Assembly: GCA_963709155.1 (NCBI GenBank) | Contig: CAVPVD010000010.1 | Location: 744,001 to 808,000 of the forward strand | Length of the DNA stretch: 64,000 nucleotides | DNA from: Bog-159 sp963709155 | GTDB lineage: Bacteria > Acidobacteriota > Terriglobia > Bryobacterales > Bryobacteraceae | Reading direction: 5' to 3' | Part shown: positions 16,979-25,742 of the stretch, piece after piece | How the letters are laid out: each line of letters starts with the position of its first letter | How positions within the stretch are numbered: position 1 is the stretch's first letter | Notes under the pieces: model-generated | Told to the model about the DNA's origin: nothing | The model's input: only the letters and a program-made list of their open reading frames with translations | Databases searched by the model: none | Translations under genes and position numbers: made by a program

Positions 16979-17458
16979 TTACTCGTTTCCTTCCCAGAGA
17001 CGTAATTGCGCCAGGGCTGCGTCCACCATCCATGGCAGCGAAGCATCCACGCCAGGAGACAAGGACGTACCCCAGTCCGTGTTGGCAGGCTGCACGCCAA
17101 GTACGACAATGTCCTGCGGCCCGGCGGACGCCAAAGCCAAAGCCGCAACAAGATCGGCGACTCCCAACTGATGGGCGCTGAAGCCGCCGGAGATGGCGAG
17201 CAGATCGTCGCCCGTCATGCGGGCGCGTGTTCCGGGCTCTTCACCTAAGTCCACCGCATCCAGAAAAAGCACGCGGGATGCGTCCGAAACATAAGGCAGC
17301 AACTCCAAGCCGAGCGTGCCGCCGTCGAGAATCGTCACCCCGGCCGGCACCCTGGGGTCGCGCTGCAACAACCGGGCCGCATGCACGCCCGCGCCGTCAT
17401 CGGAAAGGATGGTGTTGCCGACGCCCACGACCACGGTGTCCGAAGAGAAAGCGCGCAT
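16979..17458 (-). CDS. [NiFe]-hydrogenase maturation protease
   Basis: This 159-residue endopeptidase of the HyaD/HybD/HycI family cuts the C-terminal tail of the large subunit after nickel insertion. 'VVVGVGNTILSDDGAGVHA' holds the first acidic nickel ligand (as DDG, the HycI-like form), 'VLFLDAVDLG' the second Asp, and 'SAHQLGVADLV' the His ligand. The ATG at 17458 lies six bases after the large-subunit stop; an upstream in-frame start at 17530 would run into that gene. Its substrate, with a matching C-terminal extension, is encoded immediately upstream. Confidence 0.92.
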   Translation of the reverse strand: MRAFSSDTVVVGVGNTILSDDGAGVHAARLLQRDPRVPAGVTILDGGTLGLELLPYVSDASRVLFLDAVDLGEEPGTRARMTGDDLLAISGGFSAHQLGVADLVAALALASAGPQDIVVLGVQPANTDWGTSLSPGVDASLPWMVDAALAQLRLWEGNE

Positions 17459-17463
17459 CCGCC

Positions 17464-19173
17464 TCAGGCCTCGGCGCGTCCGAGCATCCGCCCGCGCGCG
17501 TCGACCATGTGGACCGCGCAAGCCAGACACGGATCGAAGGAATGAATGGTGCGCAGCAGTTCTAGCGGCCGCTCGGGATCCGCTACCGGCGTCTTCAGCA
17601 GTGCGGCTTCATATGCGCCGCGCTGGCCGTGCGCATCGCGTGGGCCGGCATTCCACGTAGAGGGTACCACCGCCTGGTAGTTCTTGATGGCCTCGTTTTC
17701 AATTTCCACCCAGTGTCCCAGCGACCCGCGCGGGGCCTCGAAGAAACCGAATCCCCGGGCCGTATCGGGCCAGGATTTCGGATCCCACATTTTCCCGTTG
17801 TGAATCTCCAGCTTCCCGGTCGACAGGTTGTTTGCCAGCTCCTGGATCCATCCCTTCAGTCGATTTGCCAGGAGTTGAGTCTCGAGGGCCCGCGCTGCGA
17901 TACGGCCAAGCGTCGAAAATAGGGCGGCGGGCGGAGCCTTGAGCGCCGCCAGCGTGGAGTCGACCAGCGCCTTTACGTCTGGCTGCCCGGAAGCGTAAGC
18001 CACCAGGAAGCGGGCCAGCGGACCCACCTCCATAGGCTTGTCCTGATAGCGGGGCGTTTTCAGCCAGGAATACTTCTGGTCCACTTCCAGGAATTCATAA
18101 GGAGGTTTAGGACCCGTGTATTTCGGCTTGGTTTCGCCCTCGTATGGGTGTTTTGCGATCGAGCTTCCCGCGGAATATTCGTACCAGGAATGCGCCACGT
18201 ACTCGGTGACATTCTCTGTATCCACCGGGTACACCTTGGTAAGATCGCGGTTCAGGATAATGCCTCGGGGAAAGAAGAAGTCCGCAAAGTCCTTGACGCT
18301 TCGCTGCGGATAGGCGCCATAGCACATGAAGTTTCCGAGGCCCTCGCCGCGCCCAAACCAATCGGGGTAAAAGCCCGCCACCGCCAGCACATCCGGGATA
18401 TATACCTGGCTGACAAACGCCTGGGCCGACTTCGCTACCTCCATCAAAAAATCTATGCGCTCCAGGTTCACCGTGGCGTTGGGCTCGTTGGGGTCCAAAG
18501 AGGTGGCCATGCCGCCCACCAGGAAGGTTTGTAAATGGGGGTTTTTCCCGCCTAGCACGGCGTGAATCCGGATGAACTGCTTCTGAAACTGCAGCGCTTC
18601 CAGGTAGTGGGCGACGGCCATCAGGTTGGCTTCCGGCGGAAGGCGGTAAGCGGGGTGGCCCCAGTATCCCGCGCCGAAAAGGCTGAGTTGCCTGCTCGCC
18701 ACCAGGGCGGCGATGCGATCCTGCACGCCCCTGAAATACTTGGTGCTCGACAATGGCCAGTCGGAGATCGATTGCGCCAATTGGGAAGTCTTCGCGGCAT
18801 CCGCCTTCAGCGCCGAGACGATATCCACCCAATCGAGCGCATGCAGATGGTAGAAGTGCACCACGTGATCCTGAATCGTCTGCGTCGCCGCCAGGATGTT
18901 GCGGATCAGACGGGCATTGTCTGGAACTTCGATGCCCAGCGCGTCCTCCACGGCGCTGACCGAGGCTAGCGCGTGGACCATCGTACAAACCCCACAGATC
19001 CGCTGCGCCCAGATCCACGCTTCCCGCGGGTCCCTGCCACGTAGGATCAGTTCAATGCCCCGGAACATCGTCCCGGAACTCCAGGCATCCGTGATGACGC
19101 CACCGTCCACCTGCGCCTCAATGCGCAGGTGCCCTTCAATACGCGTCACTGGATCGACTACAATCCGCGCCAT
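17464..19173 (-). CDS. [NiFe]-hydrogenase large subunit (group 1-like)
   Basis: The 569-residue catalytic subunit carries the NiFe(CN)2CO site. The N-terminal ligand motif is 'RICGVCTMVHALASVSAVED' and the C-terminal one is 'FDPCLACAVH', followed by a 14-residue tail (MVDARGRMLGRAEA) that the protease next door should remove after His. 'MARIVVDPVTRIEGHLRIEA' is the typical group 1 N-terminus. The ATG at 19173 is preferred over one at 19197 because AGGGAGG lies a few bases upstream. It probably pairs with the small subunit at 21841 and is exported with it by the Tat pathway. Subgroup assignment needs a phylogeny. Confidence 0.95.
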   Translation of the reverse strand: MARIVVDPVTRIEGHLRIEAQVDGGVITDAWSSGTMFRGIELILRGRDPREAWIWAQRICGVCTMVHALASVSAVEDALGIEVPDNARLIRNILAATQTIQDHVVHFYHLHALDWVDIVSALKADAAKTSQLAQSISDWPLSSTKYFRGVQDRIAALVASRQLSLFGAGYWGHPAYRLPPEANLMAVAHYLEALQFQKQFIRIHAVLGGKNPHLQTFLVGGMATSLDPNEPNATVNLERIDFLMEVAKSAQAFVSQVYIPDVLAVAGFYPDWFGRGEGLGNFMCYGAYPQRSVKDFADFFFPRGIILNRDLTKVYPVDTENVTEYVAHSWYEYSAGSSIAKHPYEGETKPKYTGPKPPYEFLEVDQKYSWLKTPRYQDKPMEVGPLARFLVAYASGQPDVKALVDSTLAALKAPPAALFSTLGRIAARALETQLLANRLKGWIQELANNLSTGKLEIHNGKMWDPKSWPDTARGFGFFEAPRGSLGHWVEIENEAIKNYQAVVPSTWNAGPRDAHGQRGAYEAALLKTPVADPERPLELLRTIHSFDPCLACAVHMVDARGRMLGRAEA

Positions 19174-19271
19174 GCCATCCTCCCTGCCTCTCTCCATCCA
19201 CTGCTGACATACCCCGTGCCCGGCATCAATGGCAGACGCCGGCAGAGAGTAATTTCCTGTTGGCAGCGATG

Positions 19272-19460
19272 TTATGCCGCCCGATCGTCTTCATCGGCAG
19301 CGGCGCGGTAAGGCGGCGCAGGTGGGCTCTTGATGACAAAATTGTCAATCAACACAAGGATTCCGAAGATCACGAACCCCCATGCCGCGCGGCTGAGAAT
19401 ACCGACACCGACCGAGATCGACATGAAAGCCACAATCCGCAACGCTCGAGTTCCGTTCAT
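19272..19460 (-). CDS. Small single-helix membrane protein in the hydrogenase operon
   Basis: The 62-residue protein has a hydrophobic core (about residues 8-43) that could form one long or two short membrane helices, then a hydrophilic tail ending DEDDRAA. It has a good ribosome-binding site (AGGGAG six bases before ATG 19460) and lies between the multihaem cytochrome gene and the large-subunit gene on the same strand. I recognise no family. The position suggests an assembly or membrane-anchor role for the hydrogenase complex, but this is inference only. Confidence 0.65.
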   Translation of the reverse strand: MNGTRALRIVAFMSISVGVGILSRAAWGFVIFGILVLIDNFVIKSPPAPPYRAAADEDDRAA

Positions 19461-19506
19461 ATACGCTCCCTAAGCTGACTTCTGACTCCTGACTTCTCTT
19501 CCCGCC

Positions 19507-21813
19507 TCAAAACGATCCTCCCGAGTGGCAGGAACTGCAAGCCTGTTCCGCCCAGGTGTTGCCAATGTCCACGGGGTGATTGAATGTCAGCCCCGCCGCT
19601 CCCGCCGCGAACTGTTCGCTTCCGGCCTTGCCTTGCCGCAGGATCTGGTGGCAAGTGTCGCAATCGGACCGGATCGCGCTCCCATCTACGCTCTTATGCT
19701 GGCCGTCATGGCATCGGAAACATCCTGTGGAATAGAAATGCGTGTCGTTGGTTGAATATGTATCCCAGCGGACCTTCATTGCCGGGAAGATAGAGTGGCC
19801 GTAAATATCTTGCAGATGCGCGACCGCGCCATCGACTGCCCCCCGCTTGTCTGAGTACACCTGAGGGTAAGTCTTCTGGTAATAACCTCGCAGGTTGCTG
19901 TCGATTCCCCGCATGGCTTGCTCCCGGTTGGCGTAAATCGCCGTTAGCGCCGCCACGCCTTGCTGCTTCACAAAGGGCAACGAGGCATCGATGCGGCCTT
20001 CGGCAATCGCGCCATCCACGCTGCGGTCGGGCGGCTGGAGGATGTGGCTCGGCCTGTTGTGACAGTCTACGCAATCCATCGTGCGGATCTCGCCCGCGGG
20101 ACCGCCTGGACGTTGCGCCTGCGAGGTGTAAACTTTCGCCGCGCCGGTGATCGGATCCACCGACCGCACCCACGGGATGTTCTGCTTCTCGGCGTCGCTC
20201 GCCAGATACTCGACCTTTCCCGCGACGTGCCAGTGAATTCCCATGCGCGCCGCGTCCCCGGACGTGCCGCCGCCCACGCGGACCAGCATGTCGATATCCC
20301 AGCGCGTATTCTGTTCATCGGCCATAAAGTGCGTCCTCCGCACTTCCCGCGCCCCGAAGAAATTGGAGGGCCAATGGCACTGCTCGCAATTCGCCCGGAT
20401 GGGACGCAGCGAGACTACGGGGACGGGGATCGGCCGCGGATAGTCGTCCTGGATGGTCTCGAAAAGTTCCATCATGCCGTGCGTCTTGGCTTCGAGGTAG
20501 CCCATGGCGCCGGGTCCGATATGGCACTGCGCACATCCCACGTGTGCGTGCGGCGATCGCTGGTAAGTGACGTACTCCGGAGTCATCGAGTGGCAAGTGG
20601 CCCCGCAGAATGGCACGGCGTCGGTGTATAAATATGCCTGGCCAGTCCCATAAATCGCGGGCACGCAGAGAATCGCGGCTCCCATCGCCACCGCCAGAAG
20701 AGCCTTTCTTTCACTGGCGAGGTTCAGGTCCCACTTGGGATAGCGCGCGAATGCCAGCGGCTTGTACATCCGCCACCGGATCCATTGCACCCACATGCCG
20801 ATCAAAACCACCGCGACGCCGGTAATCACGAATATGGGCGGGACAAGGAAGATCACCAGGTCGCCGTAAGGCTCGGTGAGGGCCCCGCCGCCGATGGTGT
20901 GGTAGGCCGTCAACACTACGAATACGACCACACCCACGGCGGCGATACCCGTTCCGGCGTAGCTGATCCAATTCCGGAAGAGCGCCACCGGTCCGGGACC
21001 GGGGCGCGGCTTTGGCGCGACTCCGGCGCGCTCCTCCGCCGGCACGCCGCCCGGCAGCAACTGGTGCCGTTTGGCGAACCGCCTGGCCTCCGGGATCGCC
21101 GCGATCTCGTGCCGCAGTTCACCGGCAGGCACGAACTTCCAACCGGAGAAAATACTGTCCAGCAGGCCGTTTTCTTCCTTGATCGAGACAAGCACCGAAA
21201 GATAAACGTGGAAGATGATGAACGCGAAGAACACGTACATCAGAAAGTAGTGAATGAGGCGCAGATACCCTGGGTCGATGAGCAGCGGCAGCCAGCCGAT
21301 GAATTGGTTGAGCACCGGGTTGCCCAGCACCTGGCTGAATAGAAAAACGCCGGTCAGCATCTCCACCAGGATCAGCAGATAAATGACGACGTACGACAGC
21401 GCGGCCAGGGGATTGTGGCCCACTCCGGGGCGGGGATTGAATCGCATGAAGAGGTAGAACTCAAGCATCGATCCGATCCCCTTCCACTGCTCACTATGGA
21501 TGGGGAGGTAGGCGTACCACCTCGACCAGAAATTGCCTTTGAAAAACCAATAGATCCGGAACGCAAACGCCCCGATGAGCACGAATCCGGAGACCACGTG
21601 CACAAACCGCATTTTGGCCATCAGGAAGGGGGCCCGGCCGGAAGCGGTTAGAAACGGATGGTGAAGGTACAGGCCAGTGAATGAAAGCGAGACGAAGGCA
21701 AAGAAGATCAGCCAGTGAACGATACGAACCGGCTTCTCCCAGACATACGTTCGAACCAGACCCAGCTTGGGAAGCCGGGCCAGAGCCGATGCTGGCTTAC
21801 TGGTCGTGGGCAC
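19507..21813 (-). CDS. Hydrogenase b-type cytochrome fused to a seven-haem c-type cytochrome domain
   Basis: The 768-residue protein begins with a HyaC/cytochrome b561-like four-helix domain (about residues 25-230) whose likely b-haem ligands are in 'VRIVHWLIFFAF', 'MRFVHVVSGFVL', 'LRLIHYFLMYV' and 'IIFHVYLSVL'. Two or three more helices follow (about 280-390), then a NapC/NirT-like and multihaem domain with CGATCH (a C-x3-C-H site), CAQCH, CEQCH, CVDCH, CFRCH, CDTCH and CSSCH. It should take electrons from the periplasmic hydrogenase and pass them to quinone or to periplasmic cytochromes. The start is GTG 21813, 27 bp after the small-subunit stop. The usual HyaC is only about 230 residues, so this is a fusion. 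Confidence 0.88.
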   Translation of the reverse strand: MPTTSKPASALARLPKLGLVRTYVWEKPVRIVHWLIFFAFVSLSFTGLYLHHPFLTASGRAPFLMAKMRFVHVVSGFVLIGAFAFRIYWFFKGNFWSRWYAYLPIHSEQWKGIGSMLEFYLFMRFNPRPGVGHNPLAALSYVVIYLLILVEMLTGVFLFSQVLGNPVLNQFIGWLPLLIDPGYLRLIHYFLMYVFFAFIIFHVYLSVLVSIKEENGLLDSIFSGWKFVPAGELRHEIAAIPEARRFAKRHQLLPGGVPAEERAGVAPKPRPGPGPVALFRNWISYAGTGIAAVGVVVFVVLTAYHTIGGGALTEPYGDLVIFLVPPIFVITGVAVVLIGMWVQWIRWRMYKPLAFARYPKWDLNLASERKALLAVAMGAAILCVPAIYGTGQAYLYTDAVPFCGATCHSMTPEYVTYQRSPHAHVGCAQCHIGPGAMGYLEAKTHGMMELFETIQDDYPRPIPVPVVSLRPIRANCEQCHWPSNFFGAREVRRTHFMADEQNTRWDIDMLVRVGGGTSGDAARMGIHWHVAGKVEYLASDAEKQNIPWVRSVDPITGAAKVYTSQAQRPGGPAGEIRTMDCVDCHNRPSHILQPPDRSVDGAIAEGRIDASLPFVKQQGVAALTAIYANREQAMRGIDSNLRGYYQKTYPQVYSDKRGAVDGAVAHLQDIYGHSIFPAMKVRWDTYSTNDTHFYSTGCFRCHDGQHKSVDGSAIRSDCDTCHQILRQGKAGSEQFAAGAAGLTFNHPVDIGNTWAEQACSSCHSGGSF

Positions 21814-21840
21814 GACGTTTCCTAGTCCTCCACAACTCCC

Positions 21841-22995
21841 TTAGGGCTTCTCCGGCGGCCCTTCGCGCTCCACCAGGCCGTCCGGCCGGGCGATCTCGGT
21901 CGGACCACCTCTGGGCTCTTCGCCTTTGGGACGCATCTGCTCCCGCGCCACGCTGGCGATGCCGTGCAAACCCAGAGCGGCAGCCACGCCGCCCGTCAAA
22001 ACCAGGCCGAGCGTTCCGGCATCCACATCCACGCCGAACCCCGGCACCGATGGCAGCCGTTTATAAAAAGGCGACTTGGTATCCCAGAAGCGATGCGAAG
22101 CGCAGGCGATGCAACCGTGACCCGATTTTACCGGCCAACTCGTCCCATCGTTCCACCGCACGGTCGGGCAGTTATAAGTCGCCTCCGGCCCCTTGCATCC
22201 CATCTTGTAAAGGCAGTAACCCTTGCGGTGCCCCTCGTCGCCCCATTCCTCCACAAAGCGCCCTGCATCGTAATGCGCGCGACGCTCGCATTGGTCGTGG
22301 ATAATGTTGCCGTAAGCGAACAACGGCCGATTATACTGATCGAGCGCGGGCATCTCGTGGAAGGTCAGATAGTGCACCAGGACCGCCGCGGTATTGGCGG
22401 GATTGTGCGGGCAGCCGCCCAAATTGATCACATTCAAGCCGGGTACGGCTTCCTGCAGCCCCACCGCGCCCGTCGGATTGGGGTTCGATCGAACCAGGCC
22501 GCCATCCCACGCACAAGCGCCAACCGCGATATTGGCCGCCGCATTGGTGCAAACATGTTTCGCAATTTCAAGAGCGGTCTGCCCGCCAATCGTGCAGTAG
22601 ACACCGCCATCCGCTGTAGGGATGGCGCCTTCCACTACCGCGATGTATTCGCCCTTATGTTCGCGGACCACCCGCTCCAGCGCTTCTTCCGCCTGCTTGC
22701 CCGCACCCGCCATGATCAACTCGTGGTATTCCCAGGAGAGCAGATCCAGTACGAATTCAGTGACCGATGGATTGCTGGTGCGGAGCATCGATTCCGAGTT
22801 GCCCGCGCAATCCTGAAACTCGAGCCATACCAATACCGGACGTTTCGTCTGGCTGAGGGCTTTTTCGACTGCCGATAAGTAGCGCGGGGGAAGCGCTAGC
22901 GTGGCCACCATCAATTTGCAAAACTTCCCAAACTCGCGGCGCGATACGCCGCGGACCTTTAGGGCTTGCGGCAGCGGATTTCGCAGTGCTCCCAT
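21841..22995 (-). CDS. [NiFe]-hydrogenase small subunit, Tat-exported, atypical proximal cluster motif
   Basis: The 384-residue iron-sulfur subunit has a twin-arginine signal ('VSRREFGKFCKLMVATLAL') and a C-terminal membrane helix (about residues 330-352). Distal and medial cluster motifs are intact: 'HDQCERRAHYDAG', 'GYCLYKMGCKGP', 'YNCPTVRWN' and 'GHGCIACASHRFWD'. The proximal motif, normally C-x-x-C-S-E-S, reads 'QDCAGNSESMLR', so the second Cys is Asn (codon at 22798-22800). Other proximal ligands, in 'GGVYCTIGG' and 'GACAWDGGL', are present. The ATG at 22995 has GAGAGG eight bases upstream and a sigma70-like promoter about 50 bp upstream; it is the first gene of the operon. Confidence 0.95.
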   Translation of the reverse strand: MGALRNPLPQALKVRGVSRREFGKFCKLMVATLALPPRYLSAVEKALSQTKRPVLVWLEFQDCAGNSESMLRTSNPSVTEFVLDLLSWEYHELIMAGAGKQAEEALERVVREHKGEYIAVVEGAIPTADGGVYCTIGGQTALEIAKHVCTNAAANIAVGACAWDGGLVRSNPNPTGAVGLQEAVPGLNVINLGGCPHNPANTAAVLVHYLTFHEMPALDQYNRPLFAYGNIIHDQCERRAHYDAGRFVEEWGDEGHRKGYCLYKMGCKGPEATYNCPTVRWNDGTSWPVKSGHGCIACASHRFWDTKSPFYKRLPSVPGFGVDVDAGTLGLVLTGGVAAALGLHGIASVAREQMRPKGEEPRGGPTEIARPDGLVEREGPPEKP

Positions 22996-23531
22996 GTTCG
23001 CACCTCTCAATATGCGGTGACCGTCCGAAATCTTTTCAAGGCAGATATTACCAGAGATCGATCGGGGTTTCAAGAGGAAAAAGTCTTAATACCGTTCAAT
23101 AGAGGACACGGTAGCCAACGAAACATGTATAAAATTGATCACTCACTCAAATGTCTCACTCGGAGAGCTTAGGTGGCGTATCATAGGCCTCTGTACCTTC
23201 CTGCCCAAGGTCCGCGCAAAGGCAACTTTGACATTCCCACGTGCAGGTTCTGCATGGGTCTGGCGGCCGCATGCTCCCGAGTCTAAGGCTTTCCACCGAA
23301 TTCCCCAACTTACTGTTTTGGGCCACAGTTTGCATAAGCCAGCCGTCATGACGAAAATCGCGGCACAAGAAACCCAAAAAAATGTGATCATATTAGTCCG
23401 GTTTCGGCTACTATCAATTTAAATTGCGCGTTTCTGTCCGTTCGCTCAGCTTTGACGAACTGGAAAAGTGGGCTGCTGTCCCGCCCAGGCGCTGGCGTGC
23501 GGCGTTCAGGCCGTTCGCACTGGAGGCATGT
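22996..23531. other. Divergent intergenic region between hydrogenase and Mtr-like operons
   Basis: This is 536 bases without a convincing large gene. It holds the hydrogenase promoter (23045-23073), an AT-rich stretch at 23085-23150, and on the minus strand a 38-codon cysteine-rich frame at 23156-23272 (five Cys in 13 residues, 'CRTCTWECQSCLC') whose GGGAG is too close to its ATG to be convincing. The plus-strand cytochrome promoter must also lie here or in the 23380-23420 A/T-rich stretch, but no good -35/-10 pair is seen. Confidence 0.6.
23045..23073 (-). promoter_or_regulatory. Sigma70-like promoter of the hydrogenase operon
   Basis: On the minus strand, TTGAAA (23068-23073) is followed after exactly 17 bases by TAATAT (23045-23050), which is preceded by TGG, an extended -10 element. 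The predicted transcript start near 23038 gives a leader of about 40 bases before the small-subunit ATG at 22995. The hexamers match consensus at five and four positions. Confidence 0.65.
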
Positions 23532-25742
23532 ATGCAGGTTCCATCTTCGATTTCAAGGATTTCACGTATCCTTCTGGTGTTACTGCTGGTGGCCGGATCG
23601 GCCGTGCTAATTGGCGGATCTAAGTCGCCTTATTCACGCCTCAGCAAGGGTTACTGGGCGCCTAAAGAGCTGGTCGATTTCGTGCTTCCCGGCATGAATA
23701 TCACCATCAATTCCGCATCCATCTCGAGTGCCGGCGTCATCGCCGTCACCTATACACTGACCGATCCCACGGGCCTGCCTTTGGATGCCTCAGGCGCCAC
23801 CACCCCGGGAGTGATCTCGCTGGCATACGTGGCCGCCTATATCCCCAAAGGGCAGCAACAATACGTGGCCTATACGACCGCGCAGGCCACCGGCGCGGTG
23901 CTGGGCACCATCACCCGGCCGGATTTCGAAGTGTTCACCGCTCCGGCTAAGCAAATCGGCCCGGGCCAGTACACCTACACCTTCATCGCTACGGCGCCCG
24001 CGGGATTCGATCCCACCGCGACGACTACCGTCGCGGTCGCCGGCAACCGCAACCTCACGCCATTCAACCTGGGCACGAACTACGCAGGCGCCGCCTTTAA
24101 CTTCGTGCCCAATGGCGCCGCCGTGACCGTCACCCGCGATGTCATCCGCACAGAGAGTTGCAACACCTGCCACTACCAATTGGCGTTCCACGGGGGATAC
24201 GCCAGCGGTATGCCGATGTGCGTCATGTGCCACCAGCCGCAGAACGCCGATCCGGTCACGGGCAACAGCCTGGATCTCAAGGTGTTTGCGCACAAGCTCC
24301 ACATGGGTTCGCAGTTGCCCAGCGTCGTCGGGTACACCTCCGGTACGACGACGGTTCCGCCGGCTCCCTATGAAGTTGCTGGCTACATGAACATCATCAG
24401 TAACTTCTCGACGGTGATCGATCCCGCCGACCCCCGCCGCTGCGAGGTTTGCCATAGCCAGACCACCGGCGCGGCGCAAGCCAAAGCTTTTCTGACGGAG
24501 CCCACGCGGGCTGCCTGCGGCGCCTGCCACGACGATGTAAACTTCGCGACCGGAGCCAATCACCCTGGCGGATTTCAGATGGATGACACCGAATGCGCCA
24601 ATTGCCATATCCCGCAGGGTGAAACGCCCTTTGACGCTTCCATTTTGGGAGCGCACGTTGTCCCCACCGATACCGCGGCTTTGTACCCGCAGAACCCCGA
24701 TACCTTGATCGCCGGAATCAATTTGGCCATCTCTGGCGTGACCAATACGTCGGCGGGTGAAACGCCCACCGTCGCCTTTACCTTGCAGGACGACAAGGGC
24801 AATAACATCGCGTTATCCCAGGCCTCCACCCTGCAATTCACCATGGCCGGCCCTACCACCGACTATGGATACACCAGCTTCGGAAGCGACACCGCCGGCA
24901 CACCGGGTTATGTGACGGAGAGCGCCGCAAAAGCGGCCTGTGCTTCGAACGGCACTTGCACTTACACTTTCACGCACGCGATTCCGGCGGCCGCCACGGG
25001 CACTTATACGATGGGCGGGGAGGCGCGCATGACTGCGACCGTTTTGGCCGGCACCACTTCCTCGCAGAGCGTAACCGAAGCGGCTTCGAATCCCGTGGTG
25101 AATTTCTCCGTGGATGGCTCGCCCGTCACCCCTCGGCGCACCGTGGTTGTGGAGACCAACTGCAATAACTGCCACGTCGCGCTTTCGCTGCATGGCGGCT
25201 TGCGCAACAACACCGAATATTGCGTGTTGTGCCATAATCCATCGAATACGGATGCCAGCACCCGCCCCAGCGCCGTCGTTGCCTCGTACCAGACGCAGCC
25301 GCCACAGGGCATCAACTTCAATTTATTGGTTCACCGCATTCACGACGGCGTGAACGCCGCTACCAACCCTGGCGGGCCGCCCAAGACTCCGTACGTTGTG
25401 GTAGGGCATGGCGGAAGCATCAACGACTTCTCCGGCGTGCTCTTCCCGGTCATGAACGGGGCAGGCGATGCCACCTACATGCAAAACTGCGCGGTCTGTC
25501 ACACCGCCGCCAGCGAGCAGAACCTGCCGGTCGGACTCAATGCGGTTCAAGATCCGCAGGGCTGGATTCAGGGCGCGACCGGAAACCCGGTGCAGCCCGC
25601 TTCATCGGCTTGCAGCGGATGTCACGTTTCGGAGGGCGAGTCGGCCCACTTCCTGGCCAATACGGACGTATTGGGCGAGAGTTGCAACGTATGCCATGCC
25701 GCGGGCGCACAGTACGCGGTTGACGCCGTACATGCGCAGTAA
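23532..25742 (+). CDS. OmcA/MtrC-like decahaem c-type cytochrome
   Basis: The 736-residue secreted protein has ten CXXCH haem sites in two pentahaem groups (CNTCH, CVMCH, CEVCH, CGACH, CANCH; then CNNCH, CVLCH, CAVCH, CSGCH, CNVCH), each preceded by a beta-rich domain. This is the split layout of OmcA/MtrC outer-membrane cytochromes that pass electrons to minerals, humics or other extracellular acceptors. Conserved 'FAHKLHMG' and 'LVHRIHDG' histidines are likely distal ligands. The start is ATG 23532 with GGAGG five bases upstream, followed by a signal peptide. Shewanella MtrC is a lipoprotein; here no lipobox Cys is visible. It overlaps the next cytochrome gene by 11 bases. Confidence 0.93.
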   Translation: MQVPSSISRISRILLVLLLVAGSAVLIGGSKSPYSRLSKGYWAPKELVDFVLPGMNITINSASISSAGVIAVTYTLTDPTGLPLDASGATTPGVISLAYVAAYIPKGQQQYVAYTTAQATGAVLGTITRPDFEVFTAPAKQIGPGQYTYTFIATAPAGFDPTATTTVAVAGNRNLTPFNLGTNYAGAAFNFVPNGAAVTVTRDVIRTESCNTCHYQLAFHGGYASGMPMCVMCHQPQNADPVTGNSLDLKVFAHKLHMGSQLPSVVGYTSGTTTVPPAPYEVAGYMNIISNFSTVIDPADPRRCEVCHSQTTGAAQAKAFLTEPTRAACGACHDDVNFATGANHPGGFQMDDTECANCHIPQGETPFDASILGAHVVPTDTAALYPQNPDTLIAGINLAISGVTNTSAGETPTVAFTLQDDKGNNIALSQASTLQFTMAGPTTDYGYTSFGSDTAGTPGYVTESAAKAACASNGTCTYTFTHAIPAAATGTYTMGGEARMTATVLAGTTSSQSVTEAASNPVVNFSVDGSPVTPRRTVVVETNCNNCHVALSLHGGLRNNTEYCVLCHNPSNTDASTRPSAVVASYQTQPPQGINFNLLVHRIHDGVNAATNPGGPPKTPYVVVGHGGSINDFSGVLFPVMNGAGDATYMQNCAVCHTAASEQNLPVGLNAVQDPQGWIQGATGNPVQPASSACSGCHVSEGESAHFLANTDVLGESCNVCHAAGAQYAVDAVHAQ

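Noticed and set aside
23132..23150. TTGATCACTCACTCAA as a possible FNR-type site
   Set aside because: The half-sites are not properly spaced (five bases instead of four) and the second half is imperfect; it lies about 60 bases upstream of the promoter -35.
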